Source of the DNA: Bradyrhizobium manausense
GTDB taxonomy: Bacteria > Pseudomonadota > Alphaproteobacteria > Rhizobiales > Xanthobacteraceae
DNA: 64,000 bases
Direction: 5' to 3'
Assembly: GCF_018131105.1 (NCBI RefSeq)
Contig: NZ_JAFCJI010000005.1
Coordinates: 1-64,000, forward strand
In this document: positions 24,917 to 33,121 of the stretch, in pieces
How the letters are laid out: the number at the start of each line of letters is the position of its first letter
How positions within the stretch are numbered: position 1 is the stretch's first letter
Made by a program: the position numbers and the translations under genes
Notes under the pieces: model-generated
What the model saw: only the letters and a program-made list of their open reading frames with translations
Told to the model about the DNA's origin: nothing
The model's database searches: none

Positions 24917-26554
24917 TCACTTGGCTGGCGGGGCGATGTAGACGTTCCACGTCATCGACGGGCCGGCCTTGCCGTGGGTGAAGCGGCGCGTCGTCATCAC
25001 CATGCGCTCTGCGTTCGGCGCAATCTCCGACACCCATTTCTCGAATGCCGGCAAGCGGCCGTCGGTCGGATCGAACACACCGATGAAGCCGTCCTTCTTG
25101 ACGTCGTCGAGTGTCGCCAGCCCGGAACTCCAGGCCTCGTGCGGGATGAACGCAACCGGATGGTCGGGGCTGTAGAACACCATCGGCTGGATCGATTCCA
25201 TGGTGCCGGCAACGATCGCCCAGCGCGAGGCGAAGCGCGAATGCCAGGCCTGGGTCAGCTCGTGCGCGAGTTCCGAGCGCGCGCCATAGGTCGCCGTGTT
25301 GTCCCTGTTCGCCGCCATCTCGCGCGCGGCGATCCAGGGCGAAGCGACAAGCGTCGCGACGCTGAGCACGAGCCAGATCGCGGTGATGTTGAACAACGCC
25401 GCGCTCTGCACCCGCAACGCGGGGATCGCGACCAGTGCGAGCGGCACCAGGAAGAACAGCGAGATGCCCCAATCGGTCTTCATGTAGATGCTGAAGGCGA
25501 GCGCACCAAGCGCCGGCCCAACCGCGACGATGATCTGGATGATCCAGATGTTCAGCGCCTGCGAACCATTGACGCCCGGATTGGCGCCGCGCGCCCAGGC
25601 CCGCGTGACGATCTGCGAGGGAGCACGCACGAGCAGCGTCAGCCATGACGGCACCAGCGCCATCGCGAGCGCCGCGAGCGCCACCGGCAACGCCAGCAGC
25701 GCGGCGTTGTGCAGGACGTAGCCGAACACGAGCTGCCTCACCTGGCCGGCATCCTCGAGGCTGTAAGTGTCGCCGGCATAGGTCAGCGGCACGAAATGCG
25801 CGTCCGCCAGCCAGATGATGTGCGGGATCATCGCCACGGCCATGGTCGCGATCGCGACCCAGGGCGCCGGCGACAGCAGGAATTTGAGCCGTTCCGGATG
25901 GATCAATGCGGCAAGGCCGATGGCGCCGATCATGGTCAGCACCCAGTATTTGGTCATCAGCGCCAGCGCACCGGCAAGCCCGAGCCAGATGCCGGACTGC
26001 CAGCTCCGCTTCTCGAACGCGTTGAGATACGCGAGCACGACGAGCGGCAGGGTGACGAGTTGAAGCAGATCGGGGTTGTACTTGAACCCCTTGAAATTGA
26101 AGATCGGATAGAGTGCGACCATCACCACGACCAGGAACGCGCGGCGCGGATCGACCACGCGCATCGCCACCAGCCAGCAGATCACCATGCCGACACTCAC
26201 CGTTGCCATCGCGAGCGCATAGGTCGCCCAGTCCGCCGCCGGGAAAACACTGAACCAGAGCCCTGCGACCCAGCCCGACAGCGGCGGATGCTTGCCGTAG
26301 CCCCACAGGAATTTCTGGCCCCAGCCCCAGGCTTCTGCGACGTCCATGTGAACGTCCTGCGCCGCCTTGAGATTGATCAGGATGAAGGTCCAGATCACCG
26401 CATGCAGGATGGCGAACTGGATCACCAGCCAGAGCCGGGCCGCGGGGTCTGTCGCGTAGGCAACCAGCCAGGCCCGGAAACGGTCGAAGCTAATCCGGGA
26501 TTTTACGCGCGCACGGGCGGAGGGGATCGAGGTCGTTGACATGGGCCTGGACAT
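24917..26554 (-). CDS. Glycosyltransferase family 39 membrane protein (ArnT/PMT-like)
   Basis: A 545-residue protein with about eleven membrane segments. The first periplasmic loop has DVAEAWGWGQ and YGKHPPLSGW; the acidic D/E pair and HPPL are the catalytic loop features of GT39 enzymes such as ArnT, which move sugars from polyprenyl phosphate to lipid A or proteins. The C-terminal 120 residues are periplasmic. It is divergent from lepA with no functional relation. Acceptor unknown. A start 4 codons downstream (26542) is equally possible. Confidence 0.84.
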   Translation of the reverse strand: MSRPMSTTSIPSARARVKSRISFDRFRAWLVAYATDPAARLWLVIQFAILHAVIWTFILINLKAAQDVHMDVAEAWGWGQKFLWGYGKHPPLSGWVAGLWFSVFPAADWATYALAMATVSVGMVICWLVAMRVVDPRRAFLVVVMVALYPIFNFKGFKYNPDLLQLVTLPLVVLAYLNAFEKRSWQSGIWLGLAGALALMTKYWVLTMIGAIGLAALIHPERLKFLLSPAPWVAIATMAVAMIPHIIWLADAHFVPLTYAGDTYSLEDAGQVRQLVFGYVLHNAALLALPVALAALAMALVPSWLTLLVRAPSQIVTRAWARGANPGVNGSQALNIWIIQIIVAVGPALGALAFSIYMKTDWGISLFFLVPLALVAIPALRVQSAALFNITAIWLVLSVATLVASPWIAAREMAANRDNTATYGARSELAHELTQAWHSRFASRWAIVAGTMESIQPMVFYSPDHPVAFIPHEAWSSGLATLDDVKKDGFIGVFDPTDGRLPAFEKWVSEIAPNAERMVMTTRRFTHGKAGPSMTWNVYIAPPAK

Positions 26555-26668
26555 GGGCGCTTGCGTAGCGCGTTTTAGGCCGCCGTGGAATCAGCTTGGC
26601 GTGAAGAAACGCCCTGAAAATACAGCAATATGGTTGCCGCACGGGGATGTGAGTGGTATCCCGCGCCC

Positions 26669-28480
26669 ATGACGACCGTCCCCATTTCCAACATCCGCAA
26701 TTTCTCCATCGTCGCCCATATCGACCATGGCAAATCGACGCTGGCCGACCGCCTGATCCAGATGACCGGCGGCCTCTCCGACCGCGAAATGGCGGGCAAG
26801 GAGCAGGTGCTCGATTCCATGGACATCGAGCGCGAGCGCGGCATCACCATCAAGGCGCAGACGGTGCGGCTCGCCTACCACGCCAAGGACGGCAAGGATT
26901 ACGTGTTCAACCTGATGGACACACCCGGCCATGTCGACTTCGCCTACGAGGTCTCGCGGTCGCTGGCGGCGTGCGAAGGTTCCCTGCTCGTGGTCGATGC
27001 CAGCCAGGGCGTCGAAGCGCAGACGCTCGCCAACGTCTACCAGGCGCTCGACAACGATCACGAGATCGTTCCGGTCCTGAACAAGGTCGACCTGCCGGCC
27101 GCGGAGCCCGAGAAAGTCAAGCAGCAGATCGAGGACGTCATCGGCATCGACGCCTCCGACGCCGTGATGATCTCGGCCAAGACCGGCATCGGCATTCCCG
27201 ACGTGCTGGAAGCCATCGTCACCCGCCTGCCGCCGCCGAAGGGCGATCGCGACGCGACGCTGAAGGCGCTGCTGGTCGACAGCTGGTACGACGTCTATCT
27301 CGGCGTCGTCGTTCTGATCCGCGTCGTCGACGGCGTCATGAAGAAGGGCAGCCGCGTCCGCATGATGGGCACGGGTGCGGCCTATGACATCGAGCGCGTC
27401 GGCTTCTTCACGCCGAAGATGCAGCAGGTCGACGAGCTCGGCCCCGGCGAGATCGGCTTCATCACCGCCGCGATCAAGGAAGTCGCAGACACCCGCGTCG
27501 GCGACACCATCACCGACGACAGGAAGCCTGTCACGGAGATGCTGCCGGGCTTCAAGCCGGCGATCCCCGTGGTGTTCTGCGGCCTGTTCCCCGTCGACGC
27601 CGACGACTTCGAAACGCTGCGCGCCGCGATGGGCAAGCTGCGTCTCAACGACGCCAGCTTCTCCTTCGAGATGGAAACCTCCGCCGCGCTCGGCTTCGGC
27701 TTCCGCTGCGGCTTCCTCGGGCTGCTGCATCTGGAGATCATCCAGGAGCGGCTGTCGCGCGAATTCGATCTCAACCTGATCGCGACCGCGCCGAGCGTCA
27801 TCTACAAGATGAAGCTCAACGACGGCACCGAGATCGAGATCCACAACCCGATCGACATGCCCGACGTGGTCAAGATCGCGGAGATCCAGGAGCCCTGGAT
27901 CGAAGCCACGATCCTCACCCCCGACGAATATCTCGGCAGCGTGCTGAAGCTGTGCCAGGACCGCCGCGGCTCGCAGAAGGAGCTGACCTATGTCGGCTCC
28001 CGCGCGATGGTGAAATACGATTTACCGCTCAACGAGGTCGTGTTCGATTTCTACGACCGCCTGAAGTCGGTCTCCAAGGGCTACGCCTCGTTCGACTATC
28101 ATCTCACCGACTACAAGCCGGCCGATCTCGTCAAGATGCAGATCCTCGTCAATAACGAGCCGGTCGATGCGCTCTCGATGCTGGTCCACCGCACCCGCGC
28201 CGAAGGCCGCGGCCGTGCCATGGTCGAGAAGATGAAGGACCTGATCCCGCCGCACATGTTCCAGATCCCGATCCAGGCCGCGATCGGCGGCAAGGTGATC
28301 GCACGCGAGACCGTGCGCGCGCTGCGCAAGGACGTCACCGCAAAGTGCTACGGCGGCGACATCACGCGCAAGCGCAAGCTTCTGGAGAAGCAGAAGGAAG
28401 GCAAGAAGAAGATGCGGCAGTTCGGCAAGGTCGACATCCCGCAGGAAGCTTTCATTGCCGCACTGAAGGTCGATAGCTGA
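26669..28480 (+). CDS. lepA: Elongation factor 4 (ribosomal back-translocase)
   Basis: A 603-residue translational GTPase. G1 is AHIDHGKSTLADRL, G2/switch I RERGITIKAQTVRL, G3 DTPGHVDF, G4 LNKVDLPAA, and the LepA-specific C-terminal domain ends in KRKLLEKQKEGKKKMRQFG. It acts on stalled ribosomes, especially under ionic or acid stress. The ATG at 26669 (MTTVPISNIRNFSIVAHID) is the family start; a GTG/ATG frame to 26630 adds unrelated residues. A strong terminator follows. Confidence 0.97.
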   Translation: MTTVPISNIRNFSIVAHIDHGKSTLADRLIQMTGGLSDREMAGKEQVLDSMDIERERGITIKAQTVRLAYHAKDGKDYVFNLMDTPGHVDFAYEVSRSLAACEGSLLVVDASQGVEAQTLANVYQALDNDHEIVPVLNKVDLPAAEPEKVKQQIEDVIGIDASDAVMISAKTGIGIPDVLEAIVTRLPPPKGDRDATLKALLVDSWYDVYLGVVVLIRVVDGVMKKGSRVRMMGTGAAYDIERVGFFTPKMQQVDELGPGEIGFITAAIKEVADTRVGDTITDDRKPVTEMLPGFKPAIPVVFCGLFPVDADDFETLRAAMGKLRLNDASFSFEMETSAALGFGFRCGFLGLLHLEIIQERLSREFDLNLIATAPSVIYKMKLNDGTEIEIHNPIDMPDVVKIAEIQEPWIEATILTPDEYLGSVLKLCQDRRGSQKELTYVGSRAMVKYDLPLNEVVFDFYDRLKSVSKGYASFDYHLTDYKPADLVKMQILVNNEPVDALSMLVHRTRAEGRGRAMVEKMKDLIPPHMFQIPIQAAIGGKVIARETVRALRKDVTAKCYGGDITRKRKLLEKQKEGKKKMRQFGKVDIPQEAFIAALKVDS

Positions 28481-28517
28481 GCGAACGCTCAAGGCCCGCT
28501 GATCATCAATCGCCATC

Positions 28518-28541
28518 ATGCCCGGGGCTCACCCCGGGCAT
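28518..28541 (+). terminator. Terminator of lepA
   Basis: A perfect 10-bp stem, ATGCCCGGGG with CCCCGGGCAT, closes a CTCA loop 38 bp after the lepA stop and is followed by TTTGCG. Stem strength is high, the T-tract short. Confidence 0.75.
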
Positions 28542-28693
28542 TTGCGTTCCGGCTTTCAGGGACCGCACAGCCGGAATGTCGAAAACAACCCCATGCACCG
28601 TAGAACGGGCTAGCGTTTTCCGATTTTCGGAATTCTGCTTGCTCCGTCGGGCAAAACAGGCGCATGATGTCATCATCGTGTTGAGTAGCCCAT

Positions 28694-28735
28694 CGTCATT
28701 CCGGGGCGCGCCACTTGGCACGAGCCCGGAATCCA
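28694..28735. repeat. REP-like palindrome (CGTCATTCCGGGGCGCGCCA...)
   Basis: CGTCATTCCGGG at the left and CCCGGAATCCATTT at the right form an imperfect inverted repeat around GCGCGCCACTTGGCACGAG. It differs from the 10.7-kb and 14.2-kb palindromes, so it is a third short repeat type in this window. Confidence 0.6.
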
Positions 28736-28870
28736 TTTCGCCGCGTTGCCTGCCGATGCGGCGAACAGGGTAGCAAATCGCGCATGGCCACCACCTTGCC
28801 CTCCACCGGCAGATGAGCCACCATCGCGGCCAGCGCAGCACCAACAAGACCAAGAGCGCCGAGGAAACGC

Positions 28871-30091
28871 ATGAGCAAGCCGTCAAGCTTCGACTATGGC
28901 TGGGTCGTCGTCGCCGCGGGTGCGCTGATGACCTGCGTCGGGTTCGGCACGATGCTGTCGCTGGCGGTGTTCCTGCAGCCGATCTCCGAAGCGATGGGCT
29001 GGTCGCGTGCCGGCGTGTCGGCGGCAGCGACGCTGGATTTCCTCTGCATGGGATTTGCCGCGTTCCTGTGGGGCACGCTGTCGGATCGGTTCGGCACGCG
29101 CATCGTGGTGCTCTCGGGCAGCCTGCTGCTGGGGCTCGGCCTCGTCACGGCGAGCCAGGCGGCCAGCCTGTGGCAGTTTCAACTCTGCTTCGGCGTGCTG
29201 ATCGGCATTGCCGCCGGCAGCTTTTACGCACCGATGATGGCGCTCGCGAGCGCATGGATCGAGAAGAACCGCAGCCTCGCGGTGGCGCTGGTCTCCGCCG
29301 GCATGGGCGTGGCGCCGGTGACGATCGCGCCGACCGCAAGCTGGCTGATCACGGCCTATGACTGGCGCACCGCGATGCTGGTGATCGGCTGCGCTGCCTG
29401 GGCGCTGCTGATCCCCGCCTGCTTCCTGGTGCGCCCTGCGCCGGTCGCTTCCGGCCCCGCAAGCGCGGACACGACGCCCGAGGCCGAGCTGACCGCGGCG
29501 CAGGCGCTGCGCACGCCGCAATTCATCGCGCTCGCGGCGGCGCATTTCGCCTGTTGCGCCGCGCATTCCGGCCCGATCTTCCACATGGTGTCCTACGCGA
29601 TGGTCTGCGGCATCGCCCCGCTCACGGCGGTGACCGTCTATAGCGTCGCAGGCGTCTCGGGCCTCGGCGGACGCCTGCTGCTCGGCACGTTGGCCGATCG
29701 CGTCGGCGCCAAGCCGGTGCTGGTCGGCGGCCTGTTCGTGCAGGCGATGTGCATCGCGACCTATCTCGCGGTGGGGCAACTCGGCGAGTTCTACGCACTC
29801 TCGGTCGTGTTCGGCCTCGCCTATGGCGGCGTGATGCCGCTCTATGCCGTGCTGGTCCGCGAATATTTCGGCGCGCGCATCATGGGCACCGTGTTCGGCG
29901 CGGTCTCGGCGTTTGCCAGCCTCGGCATGGCGCTCGGTCCATGGGCCGGCGGACTCGTGTACGACAATTTCCAGCAATACACCTGGCTGCACATCGGCTC
30001 CTTCGCGATCGGTCTCGCCGCGGTCGCGGTGGCGCTGAGCTTTCCGACCAAGCGCAGGCAACCGCTCGACCTTGGCCGCGCCGCGGCCTGA
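28871..30091 (+). CDS. Major facilitator superfamily transporter
   Basis: A 406-residue protein with about twelve membrane helices. Loop 2-3 reads GTLSDRFGTRIVVL (the MFS D-R-x-G-R motif) and the second half repeats it as GTLADRVGAKPVLVGG. The first helix ends in FLQPISEAMGWSRAGVSAA, as in the monocarboxylate/oxalate-formate transporter subgroup. No metabolic genes flank it, so the substrate is not assigned. The ATG at 28871 has GAGGAAAC upstream. Confidence 0.88.
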   Translation: MSKPSSFDYGWVVVAAGALMTCVGFGTMLSLAVFLQPISEAMGWSRAGVSAAATLDFLCMGFAAFLWGTLSDRFGTRIVVLSGSLLLGLGLVTASQAASLWQFQLCFGVLIGIAAGSFYAPMMALASAWIEKNRSLAVALVSAGMGVAPVTIAPTASWLITAYDWRTAMLVIGCAAWALLIPACFLVRPAPVASGPASADTTPEAELTAAQALRTPQFIALAAAHFACCAAHSGPIFHMVSYAMVCGIAPLTAVTVYSVAGVSGLGGRLLLGTLADRVGAKPVLVGGLFVQAMCIATYLAVGQLGEFYALSVVFGLAYGGVMPLYAVLVREYFGARIMGTVFGAVSAFASLGMALGPWAGGLVYDNFQQYTWLHIGSFAIGLAAVAVALSFPTKRRQPLDLGRAAA

Positions 30092-30189
30092 CACGCGAGG
30101 CATGAGCGGCCCGCAGGGCGAACTCCCTGAGCGCGGAGCACACTCCACGCCGGTTCCTGACCGATAGGAGGCATCGACGCGTCTACACG

Positions 30190-30221
30190 CGAGATCGGCT
30201 TTTGACCCGAAGCGGATATCG
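30190..30221. repeat. Accessory-block repeat, copy a (3-prime end only)
   Basis: GGCTTTTGACCCGAAGCGGA at 30197-30216 matches the right end of the repeat family seen more fully at 32.9, 34.7, 38.7 and 41.4 kb. The left half is not recognisable. It marks the left border of the accessory block. Confidence 0.5.
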
Positions 30222-30339
30222 AACCGCTTGCGCGGCTTGGTCGGCACGGAGTTGCAAAGCCAGTCTGCGCAACGATATGGCATTGTGCCTTGCGCCGAAT
30301 TACGCTTGAATTTCCCGATTGGGCTTCGGGGACGTCCGC

Positions 30340-31323
30340 ATGCTTTTCGCACGCGCGCTTGGTGATCAGAGCGTCATTGGACGCATCGCGGGTTTGCGAA
30401 AAAAGCCAGTTCGGACATACGGACTGGCAGTCCTCGCAGTCGCGTTAGCGATTCTACTACGTCTTGCAGTTAGTTCGCTCGTCTCGGGGGATGTTACCTT
30501 CACAACCTCTTTCCTTGCCATCATCATCGCGACGTTTGTCGGTGGATTCTGGCCGGGAATGTTCGCGGTAGCTCTTTCTTCGGTGTCTAACTGGTATCTA
30601 TTTCTGCCACCTGCTTTCAGTTTTGCGCTTAAGCAGCCGGAAGCATTTGCTCTCCTCCTATTCGTCTGCATCGCAACCGTAATCGTTGCCGTTGTGTCAG
30701 GGCTTGTGGGAAGTATCCTGATCCATCAGCAGCGTCAGCAATTCCTGAATCGAGAGTTGCATCACCGCTCGCAAAATCTCTTCGCTGTTATTCAGGCGAT
30801 TGCATCGCGCAGCTTGGTGGAGGGGCAGCCAATCTCCGAAATCAAGGAGATTCTCAACGGCCGCATAAGAGCGCTGGCAGACACTCACGCCATGTTGGCA
30901 AACAACGCTTGGGCAGGAGCGCCGCTCAAGGAAATCATTCTGCGGGAATTGAGTGGCTTCGAGGGGCAGGTCAGCGTCGCGGGGTGCGACATTGTCATCA
31001 ATACGCCTGCCGCGCAAAACTTCGCACTGATAGTGCACGAGCTTCGGACCAATGCGGTGAAGTACGGCGCACTATCGGCGCCCCTGGGACAGGTTTCGAT
31101 TGACGGTCATGTCAATCATGCAAACGGAACGGGCCAGTTTCAATTCAGGTGGGACGAAGCGGGAGGTCCTCCGGTCATCGAACCCACGCGCAAAGGATTT
31201 GGAAGTACGGTTTTGCTTGAAACGGCAAAACATTTTGGCCAAGCCGCAGAGACAGTCTATCGCTCGGAAGGGCTTACATACGAGTTTCGGGTTTCGCTGA
31301 GCACAATCCAGTCTTCCGCCTAG
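30340..31323 (+). CDS. HWE/HisKA_2-type sensor histidine kinase with DUF4118-like membrane domain
   Basis: A 327-residue protein. Residues 25-125 hold four hydrophobic segments of the DUF4118/KdpD-like type (FLAIIIATFVGGFWPGMFAV; SNWYLFLPPAFSF). The kinase part has NRELHHRSQNLFAVIQAIASR (phosphate acceptor H142), HELRTNAVKYGALS (N-box), FRWDEAGGPPV (the W-x-E element of HWE kinases) and GFGSTVLLE. No response regulator is adjacent, so it is an orphan; such kinases often feed the general stress response. The ATG at 30340 is preferred to a TTG at 30319. Codon use is less GC-rich than upstream genes. Confidence 0.88.
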   Translation: MLFARALGDQSVIGRIAGLRKKPVRTYGLAVLAVALAILLRLAVSSLVSGDVTFTTSFLAIIIATFVGGFWPGMFAVALSSVSNWYLFLPPAFSFALKQPEAFALLLFVCIATVIVAVVSGLVGSILIHQQRQQFLNRELHHRSQNLFAVIQAIASRSLVEGQPISEIKEILNGRIRALADTHAMLANNAWAGAPLKEIILRELSGFEGQVSVAGCDIVINTPAAQNFALIVHELRTNAVKYGALSAPLGQVSIDGHVNHANGTGQFQFRWDEAGGPPVIEPTRKGFGSTVLLETAKHFGQAAETVYRSEGLTYEFRVSLSTIQSSA

Positions 31324-31355
31324 CCTTCGCTGATACTCACTCAACCACTCTGCAG

Positions 31356-31433
31356 GACATGTCTGCTCATGGCCCCCTAGCGGACGCCTGACGACAATCC
31401 GCCCTAGTCTGCTTGTGACCCAAAGCGGTCATT
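31356..31433. repeat. Accessory-block repeat, copy b (shortened)
   Basis: GACATGTCTGCTCATGGCCC resembles the left end and TTGTGACCCAAAGCGGTCAT the right end of the repeat family; the middle is shortened to about 40 nt. It lies between the HWE kinase and DUF1254 genes. Confidence 0.5.
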
Positions 31434-31484
31434 GACGCGCCACCAAACCAAGTTACGCTTCGTCCGCAATCTGGAGTGGCGCCA

Positions 31485-32876
31485 ATGAAAAAGACTATAA
31501 TTGCTATAGTCCTCGCAACCTCGTTTCTTGTTCCTGGCGCTCTGGCACAGACTGGACCGAGCCAGTTGTCGGCGGAACAGGCGCGAGAAGAAAAGGCTTA
31601 CGCGGCGGGAGTTCAGGTCGCGCTATGGGGGCGTCCGTTTGTCGACAGTGCGAATACCCTTGGCGCAGGTCTCAAAGCCGGTGCGGTTGGCCTCAATTAC
31701 TTCCGCAAGTTCCCCAACGTGAAAACCGCGGCCGACCGATTTGTGAACACTCCCAACAATGTCTCGTTGGATGGCTACGGAGCGGCCGACCTAACGAACG
31801 AGCCGGTAGTCGTCAGCATTCCGGCGATCAACGAGAAGCGGTGGTACATCGTTCAGGTCGGAAATTACTACGATCAGGTGATCTACAACATCGGAGGCTC
31901 GAAGGGCCCCGAGCCCGGCTTGTTTGTCATTACCGGTCCCGACTATTCCGGTCCCGTCCCGTCCGGCATGAAGCAGATCAAATCGTCCACTCGCTTGGCG
32001 GTTGTGGCAAGTCGTGTCTTTGTGAAAGGTGAAGCCGATCTGCCCGGCGCGCGGGCGGTCCAGCAAGGCATCGAGCTTCTACCGCTCTCTGTCTTTCAAG
32101 AGCATGGGCTGAAGTTCGAGGTGCCCAAGCAGTACGACTATGCGCGTTTCGTCTATTCACCCACTGCGCCAGAGCCGCTCCGCGTCTTCGACCTGATCGG
32201 GTTTGGCATGAAGGGCTATCTCTCGCCATACGCCGACTTCACCGAGCCCGACGTCGGGGCGGCCCAGCAGATTGGTCTGAGCGTTGCAAAGGGTTTTGAT
32301 TGGCAGAGCCTCGATGAACCGACGAAGCGCGGTCTTGCTCGCGCGGCTGTCACAGCACAAGCAATCATTGAAGATACGTTTGCCAACAGCGCGGAAGTCG
32401 TCAACGGCTGGCGATATCAAATGAATGGGGGCCGAGCAGGCTTCAACTACGCTATGCGAGCCGCGTTCGCCGCAAAGTCCACGGGAGCAAATGTTGCCGA
32501 GGAGGTGCTGTATCCGAACACGCGCGTTGATGACAAGGGCGCGCCGTTCTCCGGGGCGAACAAGTACATCCTGCACTTCGACAAGGATCAAATCCCACCC
32601 GTTTCCGTATTCTGGAACCTCAACTTGTTCGATGATGCTCAGTTCTTCATTGAGAACGATTTCAAGCGATACAGCATCGGCAGCACGACGGATGGACTCA
32701 AGACCAACCCTGATGGCTCGATCACCATACTCATTCAGAACGAACGCCCACCGGATACGTCGAATTGGCTTCCCGCTCCAAAGGATGCGTTCAATCTGAC
32801 AATGCGGCTCTATGGTGCCCAGACGCCCATCCTGAACGGCTCCTACCGGCTGCCCGCAGTGAAGCGCGTTCAGTAG
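31485..32876 (+). CDS. DUF1254/DUF1214 secreted protein
   Basis: A 463-residue protein with a signal peptide (MKKTIIAIVLATSFLVPGALAQ). The N-terminal DUF1254 part has VALWGRPFVDS and FPNVKTAADRFVNTPNNVSL; the C-terminal DUF1214 part has FSGANKYILHFDKDQIPPV, SVFWNLNLFD and NWLPAPKDAFNLTMRLYGAQ. These paired domains are common in soil bacteria and their biochemical role is not established. The ATG at 31485 has CTGGAGTGG upstream. It is bracketed by accessory-block repeats. Confidence 0.9.
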   Translation: MKKTIIAIVLATSFLVPGALAQTGPSQLSAEQAREEKAYAAGVQVALWGRPFVDSANTLGAGLKAGAVGLNYFRKFPNVKTAADRFVNTPNNVSLDGYGAADLTNEPVVVSIPAINEKRWYIVQVGNYYDQVIYNIGGSKGPEPGLFVITGPDYSGPVPSGMKQIKSSTRLAVVASRVFVKGEADLPGARAVQQGIELLPLSVFQEHGLKFEVPKQYDYARFVYSPTAPEPLRVFDLIGFGMKGYLSPYADFTEPDVGAAQQIGLSVAKGFDWQSLDEPTKRGLARAAVTAQAIIEDTFANSAEVVNGWRYQMNGGRAGFNYAMRAAFAAKSTGANVAEEVLYPNTRVDDKGAPFSGANKYILHFDKDQIPPVSVFWNLNLFDDAQFFIENDFKRYSIGSTTDGLKTNPDGSITILIQNERPPDTSNWLPAPKDAFNLTMRLYGAQTPILNGSYRLPAVKRVQ

Positions 32877-32880
32877 ACGA

Positions 32881-32998
32881 GGTCCGCTTCTGGCCCATCG
32901 CTGCCGCATCCCACCGCCGAAGATATGTCGGCTGTCAGAGGTAGGCCGGGCGTAACTTAAACCGAACCAAGCGTCGCGATTGACCCGCAACGGACGTC
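32881..32998. repeat. Accessory-block repeat, copy c
   Basis: A nearly full copy: left end GGTCCGCTTCTGGCCCATCG, inner ATATGTCGGCTGTCAGAGG and TAGGCCGGG, right end ATTGACCCGCAACGGACGTC. The ends are roughly inverted (GTCCGCTT against AACGGAC). It lies 5 bp after the DUF1254 stop codon. Confidence 0.7.
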
Positions 32999-33036
32999 CG
33001 ACAACCAATGATTGGCGGAGCGAAAACTAGGCGAGC

Positions 33037-33059
33037 TTTAGTCAGCATTCTTGACTGAA
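33037..33059. promoter_or_regulatory. Dyad TTTAGTCA-N7-TGACTGAA
   Basis: Inverted 8-bp arms matching at seven positions around a 7-nt spacer, 62 bp upstream of the GTG of the TolB-like/TPR gene. Spacing and position fit an operator; no cognate regulator is assigned. Confidence 0.4.
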
Positions 33060-33121
33060 CTTAAGCTTCGAAACTCTGCTACTTTCCTGGACGCGGCTTC
33101 AACCCGGGGTAGGAGGCGGAG

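Larger units (their letters stand above)
28481..28870. other. 390-bp intergenic region between lepA and an MFS gene
   Basis: It holds the lepA terminator, a palindromic element at 28694-28735 and the MFS ribosome-binding site (GAGGAAAC). A 60-codon minus-strand frame (28696-28878) has a hydrophobic start but runs into the palindrome and is not called. Nothing else is recognised. Confidence 0.6.

Noticed and set aside
24908..24934. GCCCCGC / GCGGGGC hairpin at the HPr-GT39 junction as a terminator
   Set aside because: The 7-bp stem has a 13-nt loop, lacks a T-tract and overlaps coding sequence; too weak to call.
28696..28878. A 60-codon minus-strand frame with a hydrophobic start, before the MFS gene
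   Set aside because: It overlaps the MFS start, runs into a palindromic repeat and has no recognisable domain; it could be a gene remnant but the evidence is too thin.
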